DNA from: Gigaspora rosea
Taxonomy: Eukaryota; Glomeromycota; Glomeromycetes; Diversisporales; Gigasporaceae
Direction: 5' to 3'
Assembly: GCA_003550325.1 (NCBI GenBank)
Contig: QKWP01000242.1
Span: 39,231-103,230, forward strand
DNA: 64,000 bases
The notes beneath the pieces were generated by a model, which was not told the DNA's origin, searched no databases, and saw only the letters and a program-made list of their open reading frames with translations. Numbering within the stretch: the first letter of the stretch is position 1; the number at the start of each line of letters is the position of its first letter. A program made the translations under genes and the position numbers. This document shows, in pieces, positions 47,923 through 56,895 of this stretch.

Positions 47923-49458
47923 TTTGTGTGGCTTGGTCGTTTTCTTGGATATTTCGTGCTCCTTCTAATGCTAATAATGTTCTGTTTAAGTATGCTTTTT
48001 CTGTTTCTGATAATTGTGATTCTTGAGTTCTCCTTATAGGTTGTCGTGACATTCACTCTTCTTCGTAGGTGTCTCTGAACTGTTTTTCTTTAGTTTTAGC
48101 AAGTTCGTATTCCTTATTATTATTATATGTTCCTTCTAGTAATTCTTCTACTGTTGGAATTTGTTGGTGTTTTCTTCTAAATTCAAGATAACAGTATTTG
48201 TTTAGTTGTTGAGATTATTCAATTTTTATTAATTCATAATTATATTTAATTTTCTTTTCATAAGTTCCTTTAAGTAATTGATCGATTGTTGGTCTGATAT
48301 ATTCGTGTGAACGTAATAAGCCTGTGCTTTTTGGATAAAACCAATATTCTTTTAAGTTGCTTTCTTTAATATAAAATTCTACAAGTTTTCTTATTTGTGA
48401 GAGGTATTTCCTTTGTACTATTATTTCTGGTTTACTCCCATTTATTGTTTTGTAAATGGCTGTTGCCCTTTTAATAAAAATGTATATTCGTGATTTTTAT
48501 AAGCTTCTTCTAGTGTGAGTTGTCCTTGTAAGATCTGAATTGGATTTTTATTTGGTCGAGGAGTCCTTATAGTTTTATATTTAGTTCTTCCTTTGATAGA
48601 ATTTGTTCGACTACATTATTCTCTTGGTTGGAGTCTTGGTGATCAATATAGTCTTTTGTAATACTTCTTAAAAATCTCTTTTGATCGTATATTTCTAGGT
48701 TCATTCAATAATATTTATATTCTCCTGATAGTATTTGTTCTACTGTTGGTATTTTGTCTAAGTAGTATTGAGAGTCTGTATAATTATATGGTCTGAAGTC
48801 AAAGAGGTTTGCTGTTGGTATCTGTTTTCTGATTATAAAGCTAATTGAGGATCTGTATTCTTTTTGGATGTATTGTCTTTCGTATTCTCCTACTGGTTCT
48901 TCTTCCTGGAGAATGTTAATAAACCTATAGAATGATTCTAATTCTAGAATATAGAAATAGTTTCTTTTATTCTTGAAACAGTTATATATCGTAAGCTTTT
49001 CGTTGTTTTCAAGGTAATGTTGGACAGCTATTCTTGTTATTTCTTCCTGTATGGCTTCATAAAGTAGTTTTATTCTTTTTAAGAGTCTCTTAGCTGTATA
49101 TAAGTTTTTAAATTCGATCCCTATTTCGCTTATTTCTTCTCTGTTGTATATATCTTTTCCTTTGACTTTATATTTTTCTTTATAGTCTAATTCTTCACAA
49201 AGGTAAATGTATTCTTGAGTGAGTTCTTCAATATATTTTCTTTCTTCAGGTATCTCAGGGTTCATGTACTAGTGGTCAGTATTTGGTTTAGGGTATGGTC
49301 CTTTTTCTTTGGTTGAGGTCCTCATAGTTTATAGAATTTAGTATTTTGACAAGAGATTCCTTTCCACTTGCAGCGGTCACAAGTATTTTCTTGTTTTGAA
49401 TAATTGCAGCATATATGTTCGTTTCTACAATTGTCACAAGATTTGGTATTTCTTTTAT
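47923..49458 (-). repeat. Exact 1.54-kb repeat, second copy
   Basis: Begins one base after the N and repeats 46386-47921. On its right, 49459 onward, the sequence continues without break into the zinc-protein genes. Confidence 0.85.
48705..49265 (-). CDS. Small-ORF family protein, 186 residues (second copy)
   Basis: See 47168-47728; identical sequence. Charged, Glu/Tyr/Ile-rich and helical, no recognised domain, related in its LTIYNCF segment to the 202-residue ORF at 43602. It follows a short frame that starts at the ATGA overlap with the Cys-rich ORF at 49322-49486. Confidence 0.6.
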   Translation of the reverse strand: MNPEIPEERKYIEELTQEYIYLCEELDYKEKYKVKGKDIYNREEISEIGIEFKNLYTAKRLLKRIKLLYEAIQEEITRIAVQHYLENNEKLTIYNCFKNKRNYFYILELESFYRFINILQEEEPVGEYERQYIQKEYRSSISFIIRKQIPTANLFDFRPYNYTDSQYYLDKIPTVEQILSGEYKYY

Positions 49459-49486
49459 TATTTCTTGGAGTGTTTTTGTTTTTCAT
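49322..49486 (-). CDS. Cys-rich mini-protein, 54 residues, putative zinc binder (virus-like element)
   Basis: MKNKNTPRNNKRNTKSCDNC start, then CCNYSKQENTCDRCKWKGIS and a final Cys; seven cysteines in CxxC pairs preceded by a basic stretch suggest a nucleic-acid-binding zinc module. The stop overlaps the next ATG (ATGA at 49325-49322). A truncated second image lies left of the N. Confidence 0.5.
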   Translation of the reverse strand: MKNKNTPRNNKRNTKSCDNCRNEHICCNYSKQENTCDRCKWKGISCQNTKFYKL

Positions 49487-49799
49487 GTGTATGCTTTAAG
49501 CATGTAGGTTCATGGTTCAGTTCTTAGTCCTTTTATAATTTTTTCATTCAATATGGTTTAATAAGTTCAAGGTTCTTTATTGTTCTAGTTCATTTAGTTC
49601 ATTGTAAATATTTATATTTTTAATAATGCTAAATATGGATATATTGAATATTTAATATTTGTAAGTGTTAATAAATATTTGTATCAATTGTTCAGAATCT
49701 ATTATTGTATTTAGTTTTGTGGCTTCTGAATTGTTTTGCACGTTTCATTTCATCAGTTTCATCTTCTGATAAATCTTCAAGGTTTACGTGTTCTTGAGT

Positions 49800-49924
49800 G
49801 TCTTTCAATTTCCTTTTAATTTCTGGTTTTCATTTTGGAGTTCTAGGGTTGACTGTTCCAAAATTGTAATCTTTCTGGCAAGGGCCTTGTTTTCTTCTAT
49901 GAGTTTGAATTGTTGTTCTGCCAT
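49800..49924 (-). CDS. Short coiled-coil ORF (virus-like element)
   Basis: About 39 residues, MAEQQFKLIEENKALARKIT followed by further heptads (ILEQSTLELQNENQ). Clear a/d leucine-isoleucine spacing. It could be a small oligomeriser or the tail of a neighbour. Confidence 0.35.
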
Positions 49925-49957
49925 TAGTCCGAATATAGCATATAGTTCTTCAATCTT

Positions 49958-50419
49958 TCAATTAGTATTGTATTCTGGTGAGGTTGGTCTTGATCGTAGG
50001 ATTTCTTCGATTTCTTTTTCAAAATCCATTTGATCTTGTTCTTCAGTTTGCTTTCTGTATGATTCATTATCTTTTCGGGCTTCATTACACATTTCTTCTA
50101 GATATTCTTGTCTTGATTTTTCAATGGATCTTTCCTTAGATTCTTCTTCTATGAGGAGGTTAATAGCTTTTGCATTAACTTCTTTTTGGCAGTCCTCACA
50201 ATATCCTATGTCATTCTTTTCTTTGGGCATTAAACATTCTTTACAGAGGGATATATTTCCTTGTTCTTTTAGAACTTCTTCAGCGTTTTTCATTTCTTTT
50301 CGAATTTCTGTATTTGACATGGGTCTGGTTCTGACATCTTGATTTATTGATAAAAGTCTTGCTTCGCGCAATTCAGGATCTTCATCTTCATCTATTAGTT
50401 CTTCATATTCTTCTGTCAC
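49958..50419 (-). CDS. Acidic zinc-ribbon-like protein, 153 residues (virus-like element)
   Basis: Glu/Asp-rich, with one CxxC...CxxC module, SLCKECLMPKEKNDIGYCED followed by CQKEV, near residues 55-80; the rest is predicted helical with an EESKERSIEKSRQEYLEEM stretch. A zinc ribbon is likely; no specific family recognised. It follows a broken stretch (50420-50725) in the same array. Confidence 0.5.
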   Translation of the reverse strand: MTEEYEELIDEDEDPELREARLLSINQDVRTRPMSNTEIRKEMKNAEEVLKEQGNISLCKECLMPKEKNDIGYCEDCQKEVNAKAINLLIEEESKERSIEKSRQEYLEEMCNEARKDNESYRKQTEEQDQMDFEKEIEEILRSRPTSPEYNTN

Positions 50420-50729
50420 TAATTCTTCATTATAATGATCTTGTCCATATATTCTGGTAAAGTAGTTGGTTCTAATAGGTCTAGATTCTTCATCAATTTT
50501 AGGGTCATTATGTGTATTATTATTTTATTCACTATCTACACTTTTGAAGGTTTCGTCTTTATGGTGCCATTTATTCATATTTTCTTTGTATTGCGTCATA
50601 TACCTAATAATTCTTTTAATTCACGATTCATTGATGTTATAAGAAATATTTGTATTATTTCGAGTATAATTTCTGATTCTATCATCAAGTTGTTGGTTTG
50701 TTAATCTTTCTATGGCTAGATTCATGTTA

Positions 50730-51650
50730 TTAAAGATCATTTGAGAATTTATGTTCTTTGTTACAGAAATGCATTCCATCATGGCTTTCTATTTTTCTGG
50801 TAATGTTAGGTTTTTCACAGAGTCGGCAAATAGTTTTCTTGCCTTGTTCTAGTCCTGATATAAAGTACTTTTTGCTTCTGGGGTCTTTAAAGTCTAATGC
50901 TTCATGCATTTCAGAATAACATCCTTTGCAATAGAGAGTTTCTTCAATATAGATTACTTGTAATGAATATGGGTCCGTGAATAATCCTTTGATGTAATAA
51001 AGGTCATCTTTGGCAGTTGGTCTATTGCATTCTTTCCTACAACAGTGATATTTATCACGTTGTTCATTATATGAATCGGTCCATTTGACATGTTCTTCTC
51101 TTCTTTGGATTATTCTTTCAGGATTGCATTTGCAAAAGAGGTTTGCATTTTCTTTCAAGAGTCTAGATGTCCTATATTGATAGTTTTCATGTCCAGTAGT
51201 TTTGCAGTAAGTACAATATTTAGAAGAGTTTGACGCGGTCACGTTGGTACTACTATTATTGATGTTGATCGGTTGATCATTTCTATTTCTTGCTTCAAGA
51301 CAGTCACGTGCTTGATGTCCTTTTTCATGACATTTATAAAATTCATTTTCTGGGCAATAACTATTAGTATGTCCAGGTTGTTTGCAGATGTTGCAAGTAT
51401 ATTTTCCTAAGTTCTTTTGTTTTTCTTTGATTTTATAAAAGGTTTCCTTTTCTTTTCCTTTGTAAGGTCCGTTGTTGAGTCCATGTTCATTTCTGATTTC
51501 TTGAGTCATTTTCTCTTTCCAATCCTGGACGTGTTGAATCTCTTCAAGGGCTAATTCAATTATGTTATATTTGCATTGATGTCTTTTGGGATTTTTGACA
51601 TAAAGGTCACATTTCTTGCAGTAGTAGTTTCCAGTTCCTTGACGGTTCAT
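50730..51650 (-). CDS. Multi-zinc-finger protein, 306 residues (virus-like element)
   Basis: Starts MNRQGTGNYYCKKCDLYVKN, a C2H2-like finger (CKKC...RHQC), followed by zinc-knuckle modules CNICKQPGHTNSYC and CHEKGHQARDC near residues 83-116 and CTYCKTTGHENYQ near 145. The C-terminal half carries more paired Cys (CCRKEC, CKGC, CRLC). Zinc knuckles bind single-stranded nucleic acid in Gag proteins, so this may be a second nucleocapsid-like protein. It lies directly downstream of the transposase gene. Confidence 0.65.
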   Translation of the reverse strand: MNRQGTGNYYCKKCDLYVKNPKRHQCKYNIIELALEEIQHVQDWKEKMTQEIRNEHGLNNGPYKGKEKETFYKIKEKQKNLGKYTCNICKQPGHTNSYCPENEFYKCHEKGHQARDCLEARNRNDQPININNSSTNVTASNSSKYCTYCKTTGHENYQYRTSRLLKENANLFCKCNPERIIQRREEHVKWTDSYNEQRDKYHCCRKECNRPTAKDDLYYIKGLFTDPYSLQVIYIEETLYCKGCYSEMHEALDFKDPRSKKYFISGLEQGKKTICRLCEKPNITRKIESHDGMHFCNKEHKFSNDL

Positions 51651-51803
51651 TTTGAATTCAGGGTTCGATTTGTAGTTCTTGTTTATTTCAGGGTTTCTTT
51701 AGTTTTTCTTGTAAGTTCAATTTATTCTTTAAATTGGTTCAGTGGAGTGTACTTTTATAATTTCTGATTTTTCTTTTTGTTTGTTATTGATTTGTAATAA
51801 AGG

Positions 51804-52775
51804 TTACTCAGTATCATATTCTTCAATAAGTTCAATGTTATCTTCATATTTGTTTTGTAAACATTCAATATACGCATTCCATAGGCATTGTTTATTTTGT
51901 CTACGCCAAATTTGTTCAAGTAAATATTTTGGTAGGTCATCTTTATTCCGATTCCTTTTTGGTATCGCGTCTTTTAACACGCGCCATGTTGCTTCAATAT
52001 TATTGTTGTGGTAGATTTTTAATTCGTTTGAGGTTTCATTATAATCAATCATTGTCATTCCTTGGCTGTGATTTATTTGGTAGTGCCGTATCCTTAGGCA
52101 TGAGTAAATCTGATCATAACTTTTAAACATGTCTGAGTAGATTATCGATCCAGGGTGTACATATTTCTGAATTAGGCCTAGTAGAGTATCAGCTGTTCGG
52201 TCCTTACAAATTTGAGCGAATATTTGTTTTTCTTTAGTTCTTTCAATCCCTCCAAATACCCATAGTTGTTCCGTTTTGTTTTGACGATTTTTGTAAAATA
52301 AGGATTCGTCTATTTCTACAATGATATCTGGTCCTCCTATTTTTGTTTCACTAATTTTTATTTCTTGAGTGATAACAGTTCTAAAGATTTGTGTCCATCT
52401 TGTGATGTTGGCGGGTGTGATATTGGTATAAATATTGAGTTGTTTACGCGTTGCTTTACTTAACCAAAAATAGCTTAATTCTATTATTTGGTTACATTTC
52501 AATTTAGCCTTTGAAAATATTGTTCCATTGAAGATTGATATTCTTTTTCGGCATTCTCTTTTTCCGCAATTAAATGTATATTCTTTGTCATCAAAATTCA
52601 TATTTGGGTTGTTACAGTAAATACAAGTCATGGTCCTTGGTAGTACTGATAGATCTTGTAAATATTCCAAGCATCTTGATTCGTTTTCAATTATTTCTTT
52701 CACTTGGTACAAGGGCAGTATTGGCATTATTAGGCTTGCCATTTTAGAGATCAAATGATACTTGTTTACTCCCAA
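51804..52775 (-). CDS. IS1595/ISXO2-type DDE transposase, 323 residues (virus-like element)
   Basis: N-terminal zinc ribbon with CIYC (51-54) and CGKREC (70-75), then a helix-turn-helix-like segment (KQLNIYTNITPANITRWTQ, about 111-129). The RNase H-fold core has D156 in VEIDESLF, D215 in IIYSDMFKSYD and NNNIEATWRVLK around 257-268 supplying the N/E of the third position. This is the ISXO2/IS1016 layout, represented in eukaryotes by Merlin transposons. It reads without interruption. It starts about 80 bp after the RNase H region, exactly where LTR retroelements carry integrase. No inverted repeats bounding it were noticed. Integrase replacement is an inference; a later Merlin insertion is the alternative. 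Confidence 0.82.
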   Translation of the reverse strand: MGVNKYHLISKMASLIMPILPLYQVKEIIENESRCLEYLQDLSVLPRTMTCIYCNNPNMNFDDKEYTFNCGKRECRKRISIFNGTIFSKAKLKCNQIIELSYFWLSKATRKQLNIYTNITPANITRWTQIFRTVITQEIKISETKIGGPDIIVEIDESLFYKNRQNKTEQLWVFGGIERTKEKQIFAQICKDRTADTLLGLIQKYVHPGSIIYSDMFKSYDQIYSCLRIRHYQINHSQGMTMIDYNETSNELKIYHNNNIEATWRVLKDAIPKRNRNKDDLPKYLLEQIWRRQNKQCLWNAYIECLQNKYEDNIELIEEYDTE

Positions 52776-52857
52776 ATGTTTTGTTGATTTTGAGTCCAGA
52801 TGGTGGTTCTTTTATAGGTTTCATTTCTTTAATAATTTCTGCTTTTGGTTTAATTGA

Positions 52858-54922
52858 TTATTGGTTCTCGATTGGTCCCATATGTCTGCTAAGCCAATCT
52901 GATACATTATTTGTTGATCCTTTAATATAATGTATATCATTGATGTTGTAATTTCCATCTATTTCTAACTTCCAAGATTCCATCGTCTGATTTCTTGGCA
53001 TTTTTCCTGCTTTAGCTTCTCCTGTATTATCTGTTTGTATAATGATTGGTTTATTTCCAATATAATGTCTCTGATTTTTTAAATAGAAGTATATTGCGTA
53101 AAGTTCTTTTTGTGTAGATCCCACAGCCTTTGACTTTGTGTGAGGGAATGTGATCCAAATTCTATCACTTCTTCTTCTGATTTAGTAATTTCTTTGTCTT
53201 TTTTAGTTCTGTTTTCACGCGCTTTTTTGGTTTTATAATGTGCTAATTTAGGATTAATTTGTTTTAGTACTGCGCCTTTTCTATTATCTGATGTGTCTGT
53301 TTCTAAGATCAGTTAATATCCTTTCTTTGGATAGGTTAAAGCTATTGCATTATATACTTTGTCTTTGAGTTCTTCGAATGCTTTTTGACATTCATTAGTC
53401 CAAATAAACTTCTTATTCTTCTTTAACAGGCCATATATTGGTGTAGCTATTATAGCAAAGTTCTTAATAAATCTTTTAAAGTAGTTCATGAATCCTGTAA
53501 ATTTTCTAACTCCAGGTACATCTGTAGGCGGTTTAAGCTTCTTGACTTCTTTTATTTTTACTTGATTTGGTGATATTTTTCTATATGAAACTTTGTGATT
53601 TAAGATCATTATTTCTTCTTTAATAAATTCATATTTTTCTGCTTTGAGTGTCATTGCCCCTTTTTTATGTGTTCAAACACCGTTTGAATATGTTTAATGT
53701 GGTCTTTAATTGTGTCAGATGCAATTGTTAGGTCATCCATATATACGTATACAAATGGATAGTCTCTAAACAATTCATACATATAGCGCATCATATATGC
53801 AGGTGCTGTTTTAATTCCCATAGGGCATTTATTAAACTCGTATTTTCTTTACCAGGAAAAAATACAGCAGTTTTATGTTGATCAGTTTTTCTAAGAGGAA
53901 ACTGATAAAAGGCACTCTTAAAATCACAAGTAGAAAAAATTTTATGGCTTGCGAGCTTTTGTAGCAAGACATTAATATTAGGTATTTCATAGGGATCGTC
54001 CTTTAGATATTTGTTGAGTTTTGAGTAATCTACTGCGGCTCTATAGCTGCCATCAGGTTTTGGTACTATTACTAAAGGTGATATCCAAGTTGATTTGGAT
54101 GGTTCAATATGTCCGCTTTCTCTAAGTTCTTTGTATAATTTATCTGCTTGCTCTATTTGGTCTTCAGAATATTGTTTGATTTTATTAGCTTTTATCTTAA
54201 AAGGTATATCTTTTTCAGGTATTGTAAGGTCTAATATTATTTCTTCGAACATTTCCTTATTAAAGGATGTTTCTTTTTCTATTTTTCTTCTGAATATTTG
54301 AATATATCTTTCAAATATTGGCTTCATCACATGTTTATACTTTTCGTGGATATTATTTATTAAGATTTTTAATCTTTCTTCTTCTGGAATTTCTTTTTTG
54401 TCGATTTCCATTTCATATTTATGGAAATTGAATGTTTCTCTTATAGTTTTTATATTTCCAATATGTTGTTTTCATGTATTTTCTTTGCTTTATTTGTATA
54501 ATTGATTGCCCATATCTGGCGATCATTAACAATTCCAGGTTGTATACATATTCCTTCTTTGGCAATATGTATTGGTGTTGTTACTAAATAGTTTCCTTTT
54601 TTGTTTATTTTTATTGGTGTCCAAGTATATGGTTTTAATATACATTCCTTTTCTGTTTTTAATGGTGTCCTGTTCCTAGTGTTGGTATTATATGTCTTCT
54701 AACCTCATTGGGTATGTGTCCTAATTCTTCGTGTATATTTATTTTAGTTCTTTTCTTCATTTTTATTGGTTCATTTCTGATTTCTTTGGCTTCTATATTA
54801 AATAGTTTATTATTGTCATTATGATGATTAAAGTTGTCATTACTGCTATAGTAACCAAAAGTGGTTTGGTAGTCTTCTTTTGGTATTGCTGGTGTACTTG
54901 GTCTTTCTGATGTAGGTCTCAT
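52858..54922 (-). mobile_element. Reverse transcriptase / RNase H region, broken (virus-like element)
   Basis: Text in order: a pre-RT linker containing LVTTPIHIAKEGICIQPGIV; RT with IVPKPDGSYRAAVDYSKLNK, TCDFKSAFYQFPL and the YMDD box near 53740; a connection with VRKFTGFMNYFKRFIKNFA; and RNase H with QTDNTGEA and YIKGSTNNVSDWLSRH. All are typical of Ty3/gypsy and caulimovirid polymerases. No retroviral-type integrase follows. The region is broken in a few places. Confidence 0.8.
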
Positions 54923-55176
54923 AAATGGCGATTGTGAGCCTTCATCTATTCCAATTTCTAGTCCTGCTTGATTATATAGTTGTTCTTTATATTGTTCATT
55001 TATTTTATTTAATTCTTCTTGTCATTTTAGTTCTTTTTGTGCTTGTATTTTTCATATTCTTCTTTGAGTTTTTGATCATCTCTTTCTTTGGCTTGTTGCC
55101 AAGTTTCTCTATTTCTATTTTTATTTGTTCTTCTTTCAGTAGATATTTTTCTTCTTCTAACGAAATCTGAGTTGTT

Positions 55177-55902
55177 TTATTCACTTTCTATGTTTTTCAT
55201 AGCTTGTTTCTTCATTATGTTTTCCTTTAGGTCATTATCACTTTTCTTTCTTTTTCCGAAAACATAATTATATCCTTTTGAGAATATATTACTATTCTCT
55301 TGAATTTCTTGTTCGTTTCCTTGATTTTGTTGGTTAAAATTGTATATGTTATTATCATCCTTTTCTATTTCTATATCTCCTTGCTTGTGAAGGTTTCTAT
55401 TATTGTCTATTTCATATGTTTTTTCGTAGTCAGTAGGTACTATAGCTGGTTGATTATTTAAGTGTATACTAGGTATACTACTAGTACTAGCCATGCTACT
55501 AATACTTGATTTCTTCGAATGTGAGTGTCTTGCCACTTCATCATTTATCATTAAGGGTCTTAATGAATCCTTTTTATTCAGTTTATTGATACTTGATCCA
55601 AGATTTGCTTCTCTAAATCTTTGATAATCTGGTCCTAGGCCTGACTGTTTTCCTTCACTTTTACTAAGGTTTTTCATGAATTTATCATATTCTCTTTGGA
55701 TATTTTTATCTTCTAGGTCACTTTCGTTATCTGAGTCCGAATCTACTGTTTTCTTTATTTCTTCTTCCTTTTGTTTTCTTTCTCTAGTTATTTCTTTTAA
55801 TTCCTTATTCTCTTTTCTTAGTACTTTGAAAAGATCTTTATCTGTTTCTATTTTTATAAGTGTTTTTTGTATTGTTTTTGGGCTTTTCAGGCTTTCTCTC
55901 AT
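55177..55902 (-). CDS. Disordered charged protein, 241 residues (virus-like element)
   Basis: Lys/Glu/Asp/Ser-rich with no recognised domain. A coiled-coil-like start (about 20-60) is followed by an acidic SDSDNESDLEDKN patch and a Ser-rich SKKSSISSMASTSSIPS stretch near 130-150. It lies between the protease-endonuclease and polymerase genes, where a structural or phosphoprotein-like factor might sit. Confidence 0.4.
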   Translation of the reverse strand: MRESLKSPKTIQKTLIKIETDKDLFKVLRKENKELKEITRERKQKEEEIKKTVDSDSDNESDLEDKNIQREYDKFMKNLSKSEGKQSGLGPDYQRFREANLGSSINKLNKKDSLRPLMINDEVARHSHSKKSSISSMASTSSIPSIHLNNQPAIVPTDYEKTYEIDNNRNLHKQGDIEIEKDDNNIYNFNQQNQGNEQEIQENSNIFSKGYNYVFGKRKKSDNDLKENIMKKQAMKNIESE

Positions 55903-55959
55903 AAATTCATTATATTTTATTTTTGCTTTGTTTCTAATGTCTGCATCTGGGTTTGTTAC

Positions 55960-56863
55960 TGATGTATAGAGTAACTAGTGTTGTATAGCCTATTTTTCAA
56001 ATTCTTGCATTTTTCTGTATTTGTCTAATGTTGTATTTAATTGTTTTCTACATCTTTTTGGTATTCTATCTCCTTTCTTCTTACTTCTCTTTTTATGGAT
56101 TCTTGTGTTATTTCATTTTGTCTATCAGTCCATTGGATTGCATTCCAAAGTTTTTCTCGTTCAGTTCCAGGGTAGTTCCTTACTTCCTCTGGTAGTGTGG
56201 GTATTTCCTGTATTATTTTCCAATTTTTATGTACATCTTTTCCATCCATTCTTGTTAATTTTAGATATTTTGTTTCTATATCTACTATAACTTCCATTAG
56301 TCTTTCTAGGTCTGTTACAAGTTCTTTTGAATCATTTTCTTCTTGTATTCTTTTGATTTCTTCTAAATCATTATTCGTTTTATTCCATATATTTGAGAAT
56401 GATGGCGATGTAGGTGATTTATTTTTCTTTTTGGATGTAGATGGTTTAATTTGAGGTGAGTATTTGTTTCTAACTTCATTAATTTTCTGAGTTATTTGTC
56501 CTATTTTATCATTATGAATGTTCTTTCTTGCTTCATCTTCTTGTTGATTTTGATATCTTTCTTTTCTTTATAAGCTTAGATTTTTCATTGAATTTATTAG
56601 ATAATCCATTGGATCTATTGGATTTTCTTGGTAGTTATTTATAACTTCCATTGGAAGGTCACTGTATTGTATGCCTTTTCTTGGGACCCATTCATTTAAT
56701 TTCTTTATTATGTCTGACAGTTCTTTTCTAATTCTCTATCTGATGATAGTATGTCTATAGCGTAATATCTCAGCGTTTGTACTTCCTTTATTTGTTCTTG
56801 TTTATCCCAGTATTTCTTTCTGGGTGTTTCTAGTATTGCAGCTCCTTTACATTGTTGTACCAT
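55960..56863 (-). mobile_element. Accessory coding region, broken (virus-like element)
   Basis: Open stretches include MVQQCKGAAILETPRKKYWD at 56863 and a charged helical block at 56037-56297 (IETKYLKLTRMDGKDVHKNW). No family recognised. Broken. Confidence 0.4.
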
Positions 56864-56895
56864 GGTTTTGAATATTTCTTGGGGTAGTAGTCCCG

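Noticed and set aside
47751-48056. 101-residue ORF containing an unknown residue
   Set aside because: It reads across the N at an artificial assembly junction.
52776-52860. Terminal inverted repeats of a Merlin insertion at the transposase gene's 5' side
   Set aside because: No convincing inverted match was found between this flank and 51.65-51.80 kb by eye; a computed search would be needed to exclude it.
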